DNA of 64,000 bases from Aureispira sp. CCB-QB1 (GCA_945870185.1 CAMBRK010000017.1:1-64000); one strand, 5' to 3'. Positions 47,692 through 56,948 are shown, numbered from the stretch's first letter. Numbers and translations: made by a program. The notes: generated from the sequence alone by a model not told the origin.

Positions 47692-49173
47692 TTAGTTGGG
47701 CTTTACAGACTGATAGGTCACATAACCAAACCCTGCAAATAACAGCACATGAAATGGAAAGAATGAAAAATTGTCCAGCCAAAAGGCACTGAAAACGGCA
47801 AAACCATAATACAAAAACAAAACGCCTTCCATCAGTGCGTACTTAGAGATGTCCTTAGATATGTAGATATTTTCTTTCCACCGATCCTTGAGCGCTTCGA
47901 TATTCAATTTGGGTGTGCGAACAAATTCACTTTTTTTACCCAGAAATCCTTCTAGGACAGCTATGGTATTTTGGTACGAAAGACCCAATGCTATGGACAT
48001 AAACCCAAAGAATAGCACAAAATAGGTAAAGAAATTTTTGATGGAAAAGCCCTGAATATTTTTGTACGGCACCCAATACGTAAAAAAGTAAATGATCGTC
48101 GTAATGAAAAAAAAGATCATCAATCCAAAGTATGGATCAAAGGCGTCATAATGATGTTTGATATACAGTACCGGGACGCTCAGGATAGACATTACAAAAA
48201 TGCATAAAAACAAGGAACTATTCAATAAATGAAGGATGCCGTGTATCTTGGTTTTTGCAGATATCGTATCCGCAGCAACGACTCTGGAAGCCATTTTTAC
48301 AAAGTTCTGTGCGCCACCTTTGTTCCATCTAAACTGTTGAGTACGGGCGGCACTCAATATGGCAGGTAACTCAGCAGGTGTAGCCACATCTTCGAGGTAG
48401 ACAAATTTCCATTTTTTTAATTGCGCTCGATAGCTGAGGTCCAGGTCTTCAGTCAGGGTGTCGCTTTCCCAATTGCCGGCATCAAAGATACAGGATTTGC
48501 GCCAGGCTCCTGCCGTACCATTAAAATTGATAAAATGATGATGCGTATTGCGACCTGTCTGCTCCAAGGTAAAGTGGGCATCCAATGCTAAGGCTTGCAC
48601 TTGGGTCAGTATAGAATGATCGCGATTGATATGTCCCCATCGGGTCTGTATCACACCCACCTTAGGATCTTTAAAGTGTGGAATGGTCTGATACAACCAA
48701 TCTTTTTCTGGTAAAAAGTCCGCATCAAATATGACGATATAGTCACCTTTGGCTGTATTAAGCCCTTCCTTGAGTGCTCCTGCTTTAAATCCCTGTCTAT
48801 TTCTTCTTCTGATATAATGTATGTCAAATCCGGCATCAGCATACTTTTGCACGAGCGAATGGGTCAGTAAAATACTGTCATCTGTGCTATCGTCCAGGAC
48901 TTGGATATCGAGTTTGTGTTTGGGGTAGTTCAGATGAGTTACCGCTTCCAACAGACGCTCTACCACATATTTTTCATTGTACAAAGGCAATTGTATGGTC
49001 ACCTGTGGTATTTCGTCCACATTGCAAAAATCAAACGTTTCCATTTTTACTTGTTTCCTCTTGCTGAGCAGGTAATTGACTAGCAGATTTAATTGTGCTA
49101 AGCTGTAGAGAAAAATCAATACAACTACCAGAAAATAAAGACCTATGATGACACAGGATATGATGAAAAGCAT
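47692..49173 (-). CDS. Processive-type family 2 glycosyltransferase (cellulose synthase-like)
   Basis: This 493-residue membrane glycosyltransferase has an N-terminal helix. Its GT2 domain carries QVLDDSTDDS, the DxD-type metal site FDADFLPEKDW, the TED base motif TEDLDLSYRAQLKKW and the product-gating QQFRWNKGG (QxxRW). Four C-terminal helices follow. It resembles the cellulose synthase/ceramide glucosyltransferase-like group (BcsA/CgtB-like), without a PilZ domain. It is the middle gene of the glycosyltransferase operon. Product unknown. Confidence 0.88.
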   Translation of the reverse strand: MLFIISCVIIGLYFLVVVLIFLYSLAQLNLLVNYLLSKRKQVKMETFDFCNVDEIPQVTIQLPLYNEKYVVERLLEAVTHLNYPKHKLDIQVLDDSTDDSILLTHSLVQKYADAGFDIHYIRRRNRQGFKAGALKEGLNTAKGDYIVIFDADFLPEKDWLYQTIPHFKDPKVGVIQTRWGHINRDHSILTQVQALALDAHFTLEQTGRNTHHHFINFNGTAGAWRKSCIFDAGNWESDTLTEDLDLSYRAQLKKWKFVYLEDVATPAELPAILSAARTQQFRWNKGGAQNFVKMASRVVAADTISAKTKIHGILHLLNSSLFLCIFVMSILSVPVLYIKHHYDAFDPYFGLMIFFFITTIIYFFTYWVPYKNIQGFSIKNFFTYFVLFFGFMSIALGLSYQNTIAVLEGFLGKKSEFVRTPKLNIEALKDRWKENIYISKDISKYALMEGVLFLYYGFAVFSAFWLDNFSFFPFHVLLFAGFGYVTYQSVKPN

Positions 49174-49174
49174 A

Positions 49175-49867
49175 CTATTTTTTTATAGAGTATTTGATGA
49201 TCCAACCAATAATTTTTATACCTGCCATGACAGACCCTTTTACAGTACCAGATACTTTAGAAACGCCTATTCTGTTTTTATATGGCACGAGCACCTCTAC
49301 ATACTTTAGATGATGCTTCAATGCTTTGAGCTGCATCTCTACAGTCCAGCCATAAGTGGTATCTTTCATCTTAAGTTGTAAAAACTTGTTGTATTTTATA
49401 GCTCTGAAAGGTCCCAAATCGGTGTATTTAGCGCCAAACAACATGTTCATTAAAGAAGTAGCTAGCCAGTTACCAAAAATTTGAGCTGAAGTCATAGAGC
49501 CTGGCTCTCGTAATGACTCTACTCTAGCACCAATCACAAAATCGACATCATCTTTTAATATGGGAGCAATAATATTTGTCAATTCTGCTGGATAATCAGA
49601 ATAATCTCCATCTAAAAACACAATGATATCTGGCTTGACTTCCAGACTAGCCACGTATTCAAGTCCTTTTAAGCATGCATAGCCGTAACCCTTCCTAGTT
49701 TCTTTGAGTACCGTAGCGCCTGCATTTTGGGCCACAGTGGCAGTGAGGTCGGTAGAGTTATTGTCCACCACAATGATTTCTTGCACCATGGAAGGTATTT
49801 CGGCGATCACTTTAGCTATAGCGTCGGCTTCATTATAAGCAGGTATGATGACTTTTATGTGATGCAT
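49175..49867 (-). CDS. Family 2 glycosyltransferase, polyprenyl-phosphate sugar synthase-like
   Basis: This 230-residue soluble GT2 enzyme has IPAYNEADAIAKVIAEIP, VVDNNSTDLT and the DxD site FLDGDYSDYPAEL, the pattern of dolichol-phosphate mannose synthase-like proteins. The C-terminal part has the conserved GPFRAIKYNKF and YGWTVEMQLKAL. It lacks the extra C-terminal membrane helices of some relatives. First gene of the operon, it probably charges a lipid carrier with a nucleotide sugar for the GT-C enzyme encoded last. Confidence 0.88.
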   Translation of the reverse strand: MHHIKVIIPAYNEADAIAKVIAEIPSMVQEIIVVDNNSTDLTATVAQNAGATVLKETRKGYGYACLKGLEYVASLEVKPDIIVFLDGDYSDYPAELTNIIAPILKDDVDFVIGARVESLREPGSMTSAQIFGNWLATSLMNMLFGAKYTDLGPFRAIKYNKFLQLKMKDTTYGWTVEMQLKALKHHLKYVEVLVPYKNRIGVSKVSGTVKGSVMAGIKIIGWIIKYSIKK

Positions 49868-50248
49868 GGTCCCGTTATGATTTAAAAGTCAAGGCCCCTA
49901 AAAGGACATTTTTTATGACCAATTCTGAAACAATGCAGGAAAATACGCGTGCATACTGTCTCGTGCAGGTAAGTAAATGATTCAGACTTTTTATAGGAAA
50001 CCAAAATATAATCATCCTTGGAGATATACAAATTGCAAAATTTGGAACGAAGCGCAAATATAAAGAAAGGAATTTAAAACTAAGGTTAAATTTTGGAATC
50101 GAAGAGAGAAGTGATGGGAATGGGCAAATACCTATGCAGTATATTTTATTTTGTACAGTCTAGGCCTTGACTTATCAAACAATGATAGGAATACCTCATG
50201 ATATGAAAAAACTTACAATCACACATTTATTCTACCAAAATTTCAGGA
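49868..50248. other. Spacer with a -7 box for the glycosyltransferase operon
   Basis: No gene is supported here. On the minus strand TATATTTG (50062 to 50055) is a good TAnnTTTG box and would give the operon a leader of about 180 nt. I see no known riboswitch or strong terminator in it. The remainder, to 50248, is AT-rich without notable structure. Confidence 0.4.
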
Positions 50249-50686
50249 TCATTGACTAATCTTAGATATACACATCCCTACAGCCTTTGTAGGTTTACTC
50301 ATCTCTCGAATGGCCAATCGTATAGCTTCTTTTACTAAATTTTCCACATCAGAAATACGATAATCTGCTGCACACTGCACATCGATATGTCTGATGAGCT
50401 TTCCCGTACCCGTTAGCAATTTTTGGGGATTGGGTAGCAACGCACCTTTGTTAAAACCAAAATTCATATGGTTAGTATATATCGGCAACATACAAAATGC
50501 ATCAGAAAGCTTTTCAGAAATTGAAAAAACTGATGTTAAAGCATGAGTGTGATAAAGCAATTCGTTGCTTTCAGGATACATATCCAAAATAAACTGGCGT
50601 GCATCCGTAAATAGTGACATGACCTCCTGAGATTTAAAATCCAGCAAGGCTTGGAAGTCGGGATGTATGGGTCTGCTTGTATTCAT
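50249..50686 (-). CDS. DUF1801 domain protein
   Basis: This 145-residue soluble protein matches DUF1801/YdhG-like proteins (LFTDARQFILDMYPESNELL, NHMNFGFNKGALLPNP, LLTGTGKLIRHIDV). The family is widespread with no settled function, and has a fold related to frataxin-like proteins. It has no evident operon partner; the glycerate kinase gene is divergent. Confidence 0.8.
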   Translation of the reverse strand: MNTSRPIHPDFQALLDFKSQEVMSLFTDARQFILDMYPESNELLYHTHALTSVFSISEKLSDAFCMLPIYTNHMNFGFNKGALLPNPQKLLTGTGKLIRHIDVQCAADYRISDVENLVKEAIRLAIREMSKPTKAVGMCISKISQ

Positions 50687-50765
50687 GGATGAGCTTTACA
50701 TAGATTAAAAACCAAATAGGTTATAGTTTAGTTTATTACATTGTACAATTACTGAAACCAAAAAT

Positions 50766-51896
50766 TTGAAAATACTCATAGCCGCAGATAGTTTTAAAGA
50801 TGCATTGGATTCTTTTGGAGTCTGTGATGCTATTGCCAAAGGTTTGCTTCGTGGTGATCCGAGCTTAAACATCCAAAAATTTCCACTATCAGATGGTGGA
50901 GAAGGCAGCACTGAAGTATTAGCTTTTCACACAGGTGGCAGCGTCAAACAGGTGCAGGTACATGACCCGCTGATGCGAAAGATCACTGCAAGCTATCTGA
51001 TATCCACTGATCAGGGAACTGCTTTTATAGAAATGGCCAAGGCTTGCGGCCTAGAATTGTTGACCATAGATGAGCGCACTCCTATGCTGACGACCACTTT
51101 TGGATTGGGAGAGCTGATCCTGGATGCAATTGCAGAAGGCGTTCGAGAGATCTTTATTTCTATTGGCGGCAGTGCGACCAACGATGCGGGAATGGGTATG
51201 GCTACAGCTTTGGGGTACGTGTTTTATGATAAACACCAAAACCTCCTCGATGGAAAGGGCTGCAACTTGGTATTGGTTGAGTCTGTAGAAGTAGCTGATC
51301 TAATTAAAGCCCAATTGTCCCAAATCAAATTTACAACACTTTGTGACGTGACCAATCCGCTTTATGGTAGCCAAGGATCAGCTCGCGTTTTTGCAAAACA
51401 AAAAGGAGCCGATGATAACGAAATAGCCTTTTTAGATCAAGGGTTACAACACTTTGCCAAAATTATGGATAAGACGCATCTGAATAATGTCAAAGGTGCT
51501 GGTGCAGCAGGAGGATTGGGATATGGAACTATGGTATTTCTAAATGCAAGACTGAGTAGTGGTATCACTCAAATGATGGAAATGACCCGCTTTGAAGATG
51601 AAGTCAAAGCAGCGGATATCATCATCACTGGAGAAGGAAAAATAGATAATCAGACGACTAGTGGCAAGCTGATTCAGGGTATCGCCAACATGGCCGCAAA
51701 GTATCATAAGCCGGTAATCGCGTTGTGTGGAAAATTATTGGCTACGCCGGAAGACATCCAAAATCTGGGTTTAAAGGAAGTGTATCCCATTTCTCAAGTG
51801 TATGAGCCTTTAGAAGTCATGCTCCAAAAAACAGCTATAAATCTGGAACAAACAGCTTATGATTTGACTCCAAAGTTGGGAACCTATATGGAGTAA
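50766..51896 (+). CDS. Glycerate kinase (GlxK/GarK type)
   Basis: This 376-residue protein phosphorylates D-glycerate, most likely to 2-phosphoglycerate. Motifs are the N-terminal KILIAADSFKDALDS, LSDGGEGSTEVL, FISIGGSATNDAGMGMATAL and the C-terminal TGEGKIDNQTTSGK. The start is a TTG at 50766, chosen because the family begins precisely at M-K-I-L-I-A-x-D-S-F and no ATG precedes it in frame. It is apparently monocistronic; the convergent VOC gene starts from the other end. Confidence 0.93.
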   Translation: MKILIAADSFKDALDSFGVCDAIAKGLLRGDPSLNIQKFPLSDGGEGSTEVLAFHTGGSVKQVQVHDPLMRKITASYLISTDQGTAFIEMAKACGLELLTIDERTPMLTTTFGLGELILDAIAEGVREIFISIGGSATNDAGMGMATALGYVFYDKHQNLLDGKGCNLVLVESVEVADLIKAQLSQIKFTTLCDVTNPLYGSQGSARVFAKQKGADDNEIAFLDQGLQHFAKIMDKTHLNNVKGAGAAGGLGYGTMVFLNARLSSGITQMMEMTRFEDEVKAADIIITGEGKIDNQTTSGKLIQGIANMAAKYHKPVIALCGKLLATPEDIQNLGLKEVYPISQVYEPLEVMLQKTAINLEQTAYDLTPKLGTYME

Positions 51897-51916
51897 ATCA
51901 CGGAAAGATTTTTATC

Positions 51917-52324
51917 CTACATAGACATTTGAGCCATATCAGTAAACAACACTTCCCATTGGTGTCCATCGAGATCAGCAAAACTGTCGTAATACATCCA
52001 TCCGTGGTCAGCGCTTTCGCGATATCGAGTAGCCCCATTTTCGATAGCTAATCGTACAATCTGATCTACTTCTGCTCTGCTTTCTACTTCCAAAGCAGTC
52101 AGGACTTGTGTAGTAGAGCCGTCTGCTATAGGCTTATGGGTAAAAGTGCTAAACATCTCATGTGAGATCAGCATAGAGTACATCAGCCCATCATTTATGA
52201 CAAGGCAAAGTGCTTTGTCATCCGAATATTGCTCGTTAAATGCAAAGCCAAGATTGGTCCAAAAAGTCCTTGTTCGATGAATATCTTTGATGGGTAGGTT
52301 GATGTATATGGATTTTACTTTCAT
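51917..52324 (-). CDS. VOC family (glyoxalase/bleomycin resistance-like) protein
   Basis: This 135-residue protein has two beta-alpha-beta-beta-beta modules (KSIYINLPIKDIHRTRTFW and the C-terminal DGHQWEVLFTDM). It resembles the extradiol dioxygenase/glyoxalase-like group, in which metal sites vary. No substrate can be assigned. A minus-strand -7 box lies within the dyad at 52341-52375 just upstream. Confidence 0.85.
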   Translation of the reverse strand: MKVKSIYINLPIKDIHRTRTFWTNLGFAFNEQYSDDKALCLVINDGLMYSMLISHEMFSTFTHKPIADGSTTQVLTALEVESRAEVDQIVRLAIENGATRYRESADHGWMYYDSFADLDGHQWEVLFTDMAQMSM

Positions 52325-52340
52325 GAATAAGATTATATTT

Positions 52341-52375
52341 TATTACTTTTGAATTTTAACACAACAAAAGTAATA
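52341..52375. promoter_or_regulatory. Dyad containing -7 boxes on both strands upstream of the VOC gene
   Basis: TATTACTTTTG (52341-52351) and CAAAAGTAATA (52365-52375) are perfect inverted copies. Each contains TACTTTTG in its own direction; the minus-strand one predicts a leader of about 36 nt for the VOC gene. It may be a promoter-overlapping operator or a bidirectional promoter. Confidence 0.35.
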
Positions 52376-52448
52376 ATTCTATTCATTTAAAAATTGGTTA
52401 TTACAACTTCAACACTTTTCCTGACTAAACAATAAATATAATCCATGC

Positions 52449-54746
52449 TTACATTTTTGTAAAAGAAGTTGTGTATGTTTGGGATTCCGTGGTTAAAGTT
52501 ATAAGATAAAAGCCTGGATTTAAAAAAGATATATCTATTTCTTCATTATTAAGCAGATTAGAATATCTGTGACAACCATCAGAAGAAAATATATTGACAT
52601 TTGTTTCTTTATTGCTTTCATAACTACGTACCATAAGTGTATTGGTAGCTGGATTGGGAAATACACTAAAACGATTTGCATCGAGTAAGTCTTGAGTCTT
52701 AGAAATTTTAGAAATTTTAAAATCATCCAACAATATGGCATCAGAGTTTTCTAATGATAATTCATCAAATTCACCAACACCTTCATAATTGAACATGGAC
52801 AACCTTACTTCCCCTTTAAAGTTGGCTGGGATATTAAATTCGTGATATACACGCTTGCCCTCAGGGCTATCATAAATATAATGAGTCGTTGTTTTATCCT
52901 TATCCATCATTTCTACTTTTAAAATAGATGTCAATTTAGATAAATCTTCATCATTCAAAAAATCAAATTTAGAAGATCTAAATTGTACCAAGTCAAAAGA
53001 TAGCTTATGTGCGGTTTCTGCTGATAAATCGACACAAGCCCCAATTACAGAAGAGTTATATGGATCTAGAATATTGGGGAAATTTCTATTTAAATCAAAA
53101 CATGGTATATTCCCAAAACTAAAGTCTTCGCCCATGTTGGCTAAATATGTATCATTTTGATATTCTGCAACTTCAAAATCTCCAAATAGATTTATATTAT
53201 TTTCTAGTTCGCTCATATCATCAAAGGTCAAATGTAATGGTACTTGAGTTTCTTTTGAGTTAGAGTGCAACACGTAGGTAAAATTATTTTCGATATATGC
53301 TTCATTTTTGAGTTGACCCGTAATTTCCATAAATCCGTTTGGGAGTTCTGCTTTAATGGTAGCTATATAAGGTAAACCAGGTAATATTTCTGTTTCAGTA
53401 ATTAATTTAATTTTTTTAACCAAGTCCCCGTTGGAAGTAATTTCTACGTCAATGGAAGTGTTAGCGGGTATTGTAGTACAAGTAGGATTTTCAAAATAAA
53501 CAATTAAGGTTGACATTTTTTCAAAACACTGATTTTGTTCTGTTGTAACATAAGCTATTTGAATTTCATTTTCAAGAGGTAGGTAGTTTTCTATATAAAA
53601 TGCATATATATTATTCGATTCATTATCATCTTCGACGTTTAATTTAAATTCCAAATACTCAAATGTATATTCATCAAAATAAAGAAAATCCTCAATCTCG
53701 AATTCATAAAACCCTCCAGGTTCTAAAGAATTTGGTAGTTTGATTTCCTTCCTATAGCTAGAAAAATCTTCATCAATTTCAAATGTAGAATTAGCAGGTA
53801 TCTGTTGATTACCAAAATTTTTTAACTTAAATTTTAATGGATAAAAGCCTTCAGCAATACACGATGTTTCTACTGTAACTGATGTCTCAAAACCTATATC
53901 CATGATGTCACCTGAGTTGAAGAAAGGAAGCCCAACAGCATGCCAAGCTTCTGTCATACTTCTGAATTGCTTTGAATTTTGACCAAACAATTCTTCACAG
54001 GCGTTCATTGTTTGGATATACATATCATTATAATCGCTATTAGGACTTAAGTAAGATGTTTGTGCTAAAAATAGTACCTGAAGAATATCCATCATACTTA
54101 ATTTTTCAATGCTGTATGGTGTTCCTTCATTTTCGCTGGATCCACCTTGCATCAATAAATAAAACCAATAATTTAAAACGCCACTATTAGTATGAACATC
54201 TGCATTGTCTTCCCAAAGGTTTCCTTGATACTTTTTAGGTTGGTCGTAATCATTAGGGTTTGAAAACGATCGAAAAAGCATGCCGTATTTAGAAAGGACT
54301 ATTGTTGAGTCCATCAACCAGCTATACCCTTGTTGAGTATTTGCAAATTCAAGGGCTTTACCAAAAATATCACTGTAAGACTCATTAATCGCGCCGGACT
54401 CATCAGAGTATATCAAATCAGCATTAGCCTGTGTAATACCATGAAAAAACTCGTGCCCTACAATAGAGTATGTAGTCAATGGTCCCGTATGACAATCTCC
54501 AGAACCAAAGTATGCGTATTGCCCGTCCCAAAATGCATTTATAAAGTCTTCTTCACCTAGAGCGTACAATACAGGATTCATAGATTGGCCTAAACCATCG
54601 ATACCACTGTAATCAAAATTTTCCAGCATAAAATCATAAAAAGAGGCCGTACAATGGTGAGCATCTATGGCTACCATATGGTTTGCTTCTGCATCATCCC
54701 AAATATTATCAGCATCATCAAATAATGTTAATGACCCTGTTTTCAT
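52449..54746 (-). CDS. M4 (thermolysin-like) metallopeptidase, catalytic and C-terminal part (split gene)
   Basis: This is the downstream part of an M4 peptidase split by an in-frame stop. It carries the zinc site HEFFHGIT with the second zinc Glu in GAINESYSDIFGKALEF (about residues 103-140). Ordered immunoglobulin-like and CARDB-like beta domains follow, and a type A T9SS sorting domain closes the protein (FSVFPNPATNTLMV, NPGFYLITLTT). ATG 54746 is only the first formal start; the natural domain begins upstream, directly after the TAG, reading ILRDNSRGNGITTRS in the same frame. Without its signal peptide and propeptide this part would not be secreted. Confidence 0.9.
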   Translation of the reverse strand: MKTGSLTLFDDADNIWDDAEANHMVAIDAHHCTASFYDFMLENFDYSGIDGLGQSMNPVLYALGEEDFINAFWDGQYAYFGSGDCHTGPLTTYSIVGHEFFHGITQANADLIYSDESGAINESYSDIFGKALEFANTQQGYSWLMDSTIVLSKYGMLFRSFSNPNDYDQPKKYQGNLWEDNADVHTNSGVLNYWFYLLMQGGSSENEGTPYSIEKLSMMDILQVLFLAQTSYLSPNSDYNDMYIQTMNACEELFGQNSKQFRSMTEAWHAVGLPFFNSGDIMDIGFETSVTVETSCIAEGFYPLKFKLKNFGNQQIPANSTFEIDEDFSSYRKEIKLPNSLEPGGFYEFEIEDFLYFDEYTFEYLEFKLNVEDDNESNNIYAFYIENYLPLENEIQIAYVTTEQNQCFEKMSTLIVYFENPTCTTIPANTSIDVEITSNGDLVKKIKLITETEILPGLPYIATIKAELPNGFMEITGQLKNEAYIENNFTYVLHSNSKETQVPLHLTFDDMSELENNINLFGDFEVAEYQNDTYLANMGEDFSFGNIPCFDLNRNFPNILDPYNSSVIGACVDLSAETAHKLSFDLVQFRSSKFDFLNDEDLSKLTSILKVEMMDKDKTTTHYIYDSPEGKRVYHEFNIPANFKGEVRLSMFNYEGVGEFDELSLENSDAILLDDFKISKISKTQDLLDANRFSVFPNPATNTLMVRSYESNKETNVNIFSSDGCHRYSNLLNNEEIDISFLNPGFYLITLTTESQTYTTSFTKM

Positions 54747-54791
54747 GGATCGCGTTGTGATGCCATTTCCCCTGCTATTGTCTCTTAATAT

Positions 54792-54794
54792 CTA
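54792..54794 (-). other. In-frame TAG interrupting the M4 peptidase gene
   Basis: Both halves are in the same frame with no insertion or deletion (55469 to 54746 is a multiple of three). Fifteen sense codons separate the TAG from the next ATG. TAG ends other genes in the window (for example the FadL-like gene at 11059-11061), so it is not reassigned genome-wide. A recent Tyr (TAT or TAC) to TAG mutation, an assembly error or readthrough are the options. Confidence 0.85.
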
Positions 54795-55469
54795 TTTGTT
54801 TGGAGATATAGAATCAGTCTTTATCATTTTATTTCCATAGTAGAATGTTTTCCCAATGCCATCAGCATTTCCTTGTCTGATCAGACTTTGCGAAAAAACA
54901 ACCTTACCTTCTGGCAATGCAATGATGACTTCATATTTTCTGGTGAGCTTTTCAGATGTCACAATCCATTTTTCTGCCAATGTGTACTGACCGGAAAAAT
55001 TAGGATAGGATTTGTCTATTATGACTCTATCAATAAATTTTTGCTGCAATTTTTCATCTTTTATGTTGTATTTTTTTTGAACATATTTGACTGGGAGCGA
55101 TAACGATCTATGGGTTCTTTTATGTTTTTCATTAAGATTAATATCAATATTAGTCAAAATATTTCCTGTTATTCTGTTTACTTTTTCATCTTTACAGTGT
55201 AGGATAATAAATGTTTTATAAACGTCCAATCCTTTGTATGTTTGTTTAAATTTTTTATGAACCATGCCCGATTTAAATATACGGTCATTGACTGATAAAA
55301 AATTTATACCTTCTGAAATTCCTAAGTCTTTTCTAAATGTGTCAAAAGCTTGACTAATTTCAACGCTCTTTTCAGGCTTAATATTTACTTTTCCATTTTG
55401 GACAGATTGGGCTTGGTAGACAAAAGGTAATAATAATATACCAATAGTTAGAATTTTTTTTAACATCAT
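54792..55469 (-). CDS. M4 metallopeptidase N-terminal part: signal peptide and FTP/PepSY-like propeptide (split gene)
   Basis: This 225-residue product has a signal peptide (KILTIGILLLPFVYQAQS) and the fungalysin/thermolysin-type propeptide (FRKDLGISEGINFLSVNDRI, HKKFKQTYKGLDVYKTFIIL, then a PepSY-like region). It ends in DSISPNK and a TAG at 54792-54794. In intact relatives the sequence continues Y-x-L-x-D-x-x-R-G, and here the same frame continues I-L-R-D-N-S-R-G after the stop, so the TAG sits where the Tyr belongs. Joined, both parts make a normal secreted M4 protease of about 1005 residues. Confidence 0.88.
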   Translation of the reverse strand: MMLKKILTIGILLLPFVYQAQSVQNGKVNIKPEKSVEISQAFDTFRKDLGISEGINFLSVNDRIFKSGMVHKKFKQTYKGLDVYKTFIILHCKDEKVNRITGNILTNIDINLNEKHKRTHRSLSLPVKYVQKKYNIKDEKLQQKFIDRVIIDKSYPNFSGQYTLAEKWIVTSEKLTRKYEVIIALPEGKVVFSQSLIRQGNADGIGKTFYYGNKMIKTDSISPNK

Positions 55470-55530
55470 GTTTCTTTTTAGTTTTAATTAATAATTGATT
55501 TTTCTGCTTAAATTTTTGCGTAAAAATAAC

Positions 55531-55569
55531 TTTTAATTTTAAGATTCGCCCTATTTCTTAAAATTAAAA
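55531..55569 (-). terminator. AT-rich hairpin after the thioesterase gene
   Basis: TTTTAATTTTAAG (55531-55543) pairs perfectly with CTTAAAATTAAAA (55557-55569). The stem is 13 bp but nearly without GC; it follows the thioesterase stop at 55600 on the minus strand and may terminate it. Confidence 0.45.
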
Positions 55570-55599
55570 AATTGTTAAAGTCAATATTGGTGTTCCATT

Positions 55600-56034
55600 T
55601 TACTTCTCAAAATCTAAAATATGCTGCCTTACCGCTTCTGGCCAGGGTGCTTTCTTGAGTTGCGCATAATCATAGCATACCAATCTGGCCTGGCTGATGG
55701 TAGCTATTTTTTGATGGGCATGACTGAAGATAACCTGTTCTGTCCAAAGGCTGCTTTCATCCATACTTTCAATGATCGTCTTGGTGCCTACCCACAATGT
55801 ATCTGGAAAAGTGACGGGGATTCTATACTTTACATTGACTTCAGCTAGGATGACTCCTAAGTTGTTTTGACCGAATCCAAAATGGATATCTTCCATATAT
55901 TGTATTCTGGCCGACTCAAAATATCTGAGATACATGATATTATTGACATGCTGAGCAGCGTCCATATCGCCCCAAGCCACAGTGACTTGGATGTTGGATT
56001 TGTAAAGTTTAAGGATATCATCTTTGGTTTGCAT
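55600..56034 (-). CDS. Acyl-CoA thioesterase, hot-dog fold (YbgC/4HBT type)
   Basis: This 144-residue hot-dog fold thioesterase shows the catalytic-Asp motif AWGDMDAAQHVNNIMYLRYF and the following FESARIQYM. It hydrolyses acyl-CoA thioesters, with substrate chain unknown. It lies downstream of the sugar isomerase-like gene on the same strand (21 bp), so co-transcription is likely. Length is normal. Confidence 0.9.
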   Translation of the reverse strand: MQTKDDILKLYKSNIQVTVAWGDMDAAQHVNNIMYLRYFESARIQYMEDIHFGFGQNNLGVILAEVNVKYRIPVTFPDTLWVGTKTIIESMDESSLWTEQVIFSHAHQKIATISQARLVCYDYAQLKKAPWPEAVRQHILDFEK

Positions 56035-56054
56035 AGAAAAATATTGGAACCTTA

Positions 56055-56948
56055 TTATAACAATGTCATGAGATTCTTCTTGTAGTATTCAGCACTGGTA
56101 GCTGCACTTTGTAAGGGACTTTGAGCAAAATTACTGCCTTGTTCGATGTAGACATATTCAAGACCCGAATCCTTTGGCTTGGGCATAATCTTGGTATAAT
56201 CTATTGATCCATTACCCAGTTCGGTATAGTCCCTTGATACGGTGTGCATATCTTTTAGATGCCACATGGTATATCGACCTTTATGACTTTCTACCAATTG
56301 CTTGGGTGTTCGCTTGCCTGAATGCATCACCCAATACATATCCATTTGTAACTTGACTAGCTTGGGGTCGGTCTCATTAGCAATCAATTCATAAGCCATC
56401 ACTCCGTCATAGAGATCAAATTCATAACCATGATTGTGATACGCAAATCCAAGGCCTGCTTCATGTACTTGAGCACCTACGATATTGAGTCTTTTGACGA
56501 GAATCTTAAAATTTTCAAGTGTTCTCATTTCTTTAGGTATCAATGGCCAGGTAATATATGGCGAACCCAATGCTTGGGCACCTTTGATACATTGATCCAC
56601 AAAGCGCTTCATTTCATCCATCGGCTTCAATAGGTATGGGGCAAATACATAGTGTCCACTGGTCATTTGGAGATTTAAGTCATCCATGATATGACGCAGT
56701 GACTGCGCATCGATTCCATAATACGAAACTTTAGCGTCATCAAATCCATATATTTCAAAATGCTCAAATCCCATCACTTTGAGCGCCTTAATGGTATTGA
56801 TTGGGTCTTTGATCATGTCTTGCTTGACACTAAATAGCTGATAACCCATCTTATAGTGCTGACTACTCGCCATTGCCATGATGTCTGTTGATAGCAAGGT
56901 AGCAGCACCCCATAAAGCTGATTTAGTAATAAAATCTCTTCTTTCCAT
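56055..56948 (-). CDS. Exported sugar phosphate isomerase/epimerase-like TIM-barrel protein
   Basis: This 297-residue protein belongs to the xylose isomerase-like AP endonuclease 2/TIM-barrel family. It starts with a twin-arginine-like signal (ERRDFITKSALWGAATLLST), so it is probably exported through Tat. I chose ATG 56948 because the signal begins there; an upstream ATG at 57014 would add 22 residues. Metal-site segments include GFAYHNHGYEFD, LQMDMYWVMHSGK, WHLKDMH and YVYIEQGS. Exported members are often linked to carbohydrate catabolism in Bacteroidota; the substrate is unknown. Confidence 0.85.
   Translation of the reverse strand: MERRDFITKSALWGAATLLSTDIMAMASSQHYKMGYQLFSVKQDMIKDPINTIKALKVMGFEHFEIYGFDDAKVSYYGIDAQSLRHIMDDLNLQMTSGHYVFAPYLLKPMDEMKRFVDQCIKGAQALGSPYITWPLIPKEMRTLENFKILVKRLNIVGAQVHEAGLGFAYHNHGYEFDLYDGVMAYELIANETDPKLVKLQMDMYWVMHSGKRTPKQLVESHKGRYTMWHLKDMHTVSRDYTELGNGSIDYTKIMPKPKDSGLEYVYIEQGSNFAQSPLQSAATSAEYYKKNLMTLL

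Noticed and set aside
49868-50057. 60-codon minus-strand frame before the glycosyltransferase operon
   Set aside because: Starts on a TTG inside the predicted -7 box and has no coding-like features.
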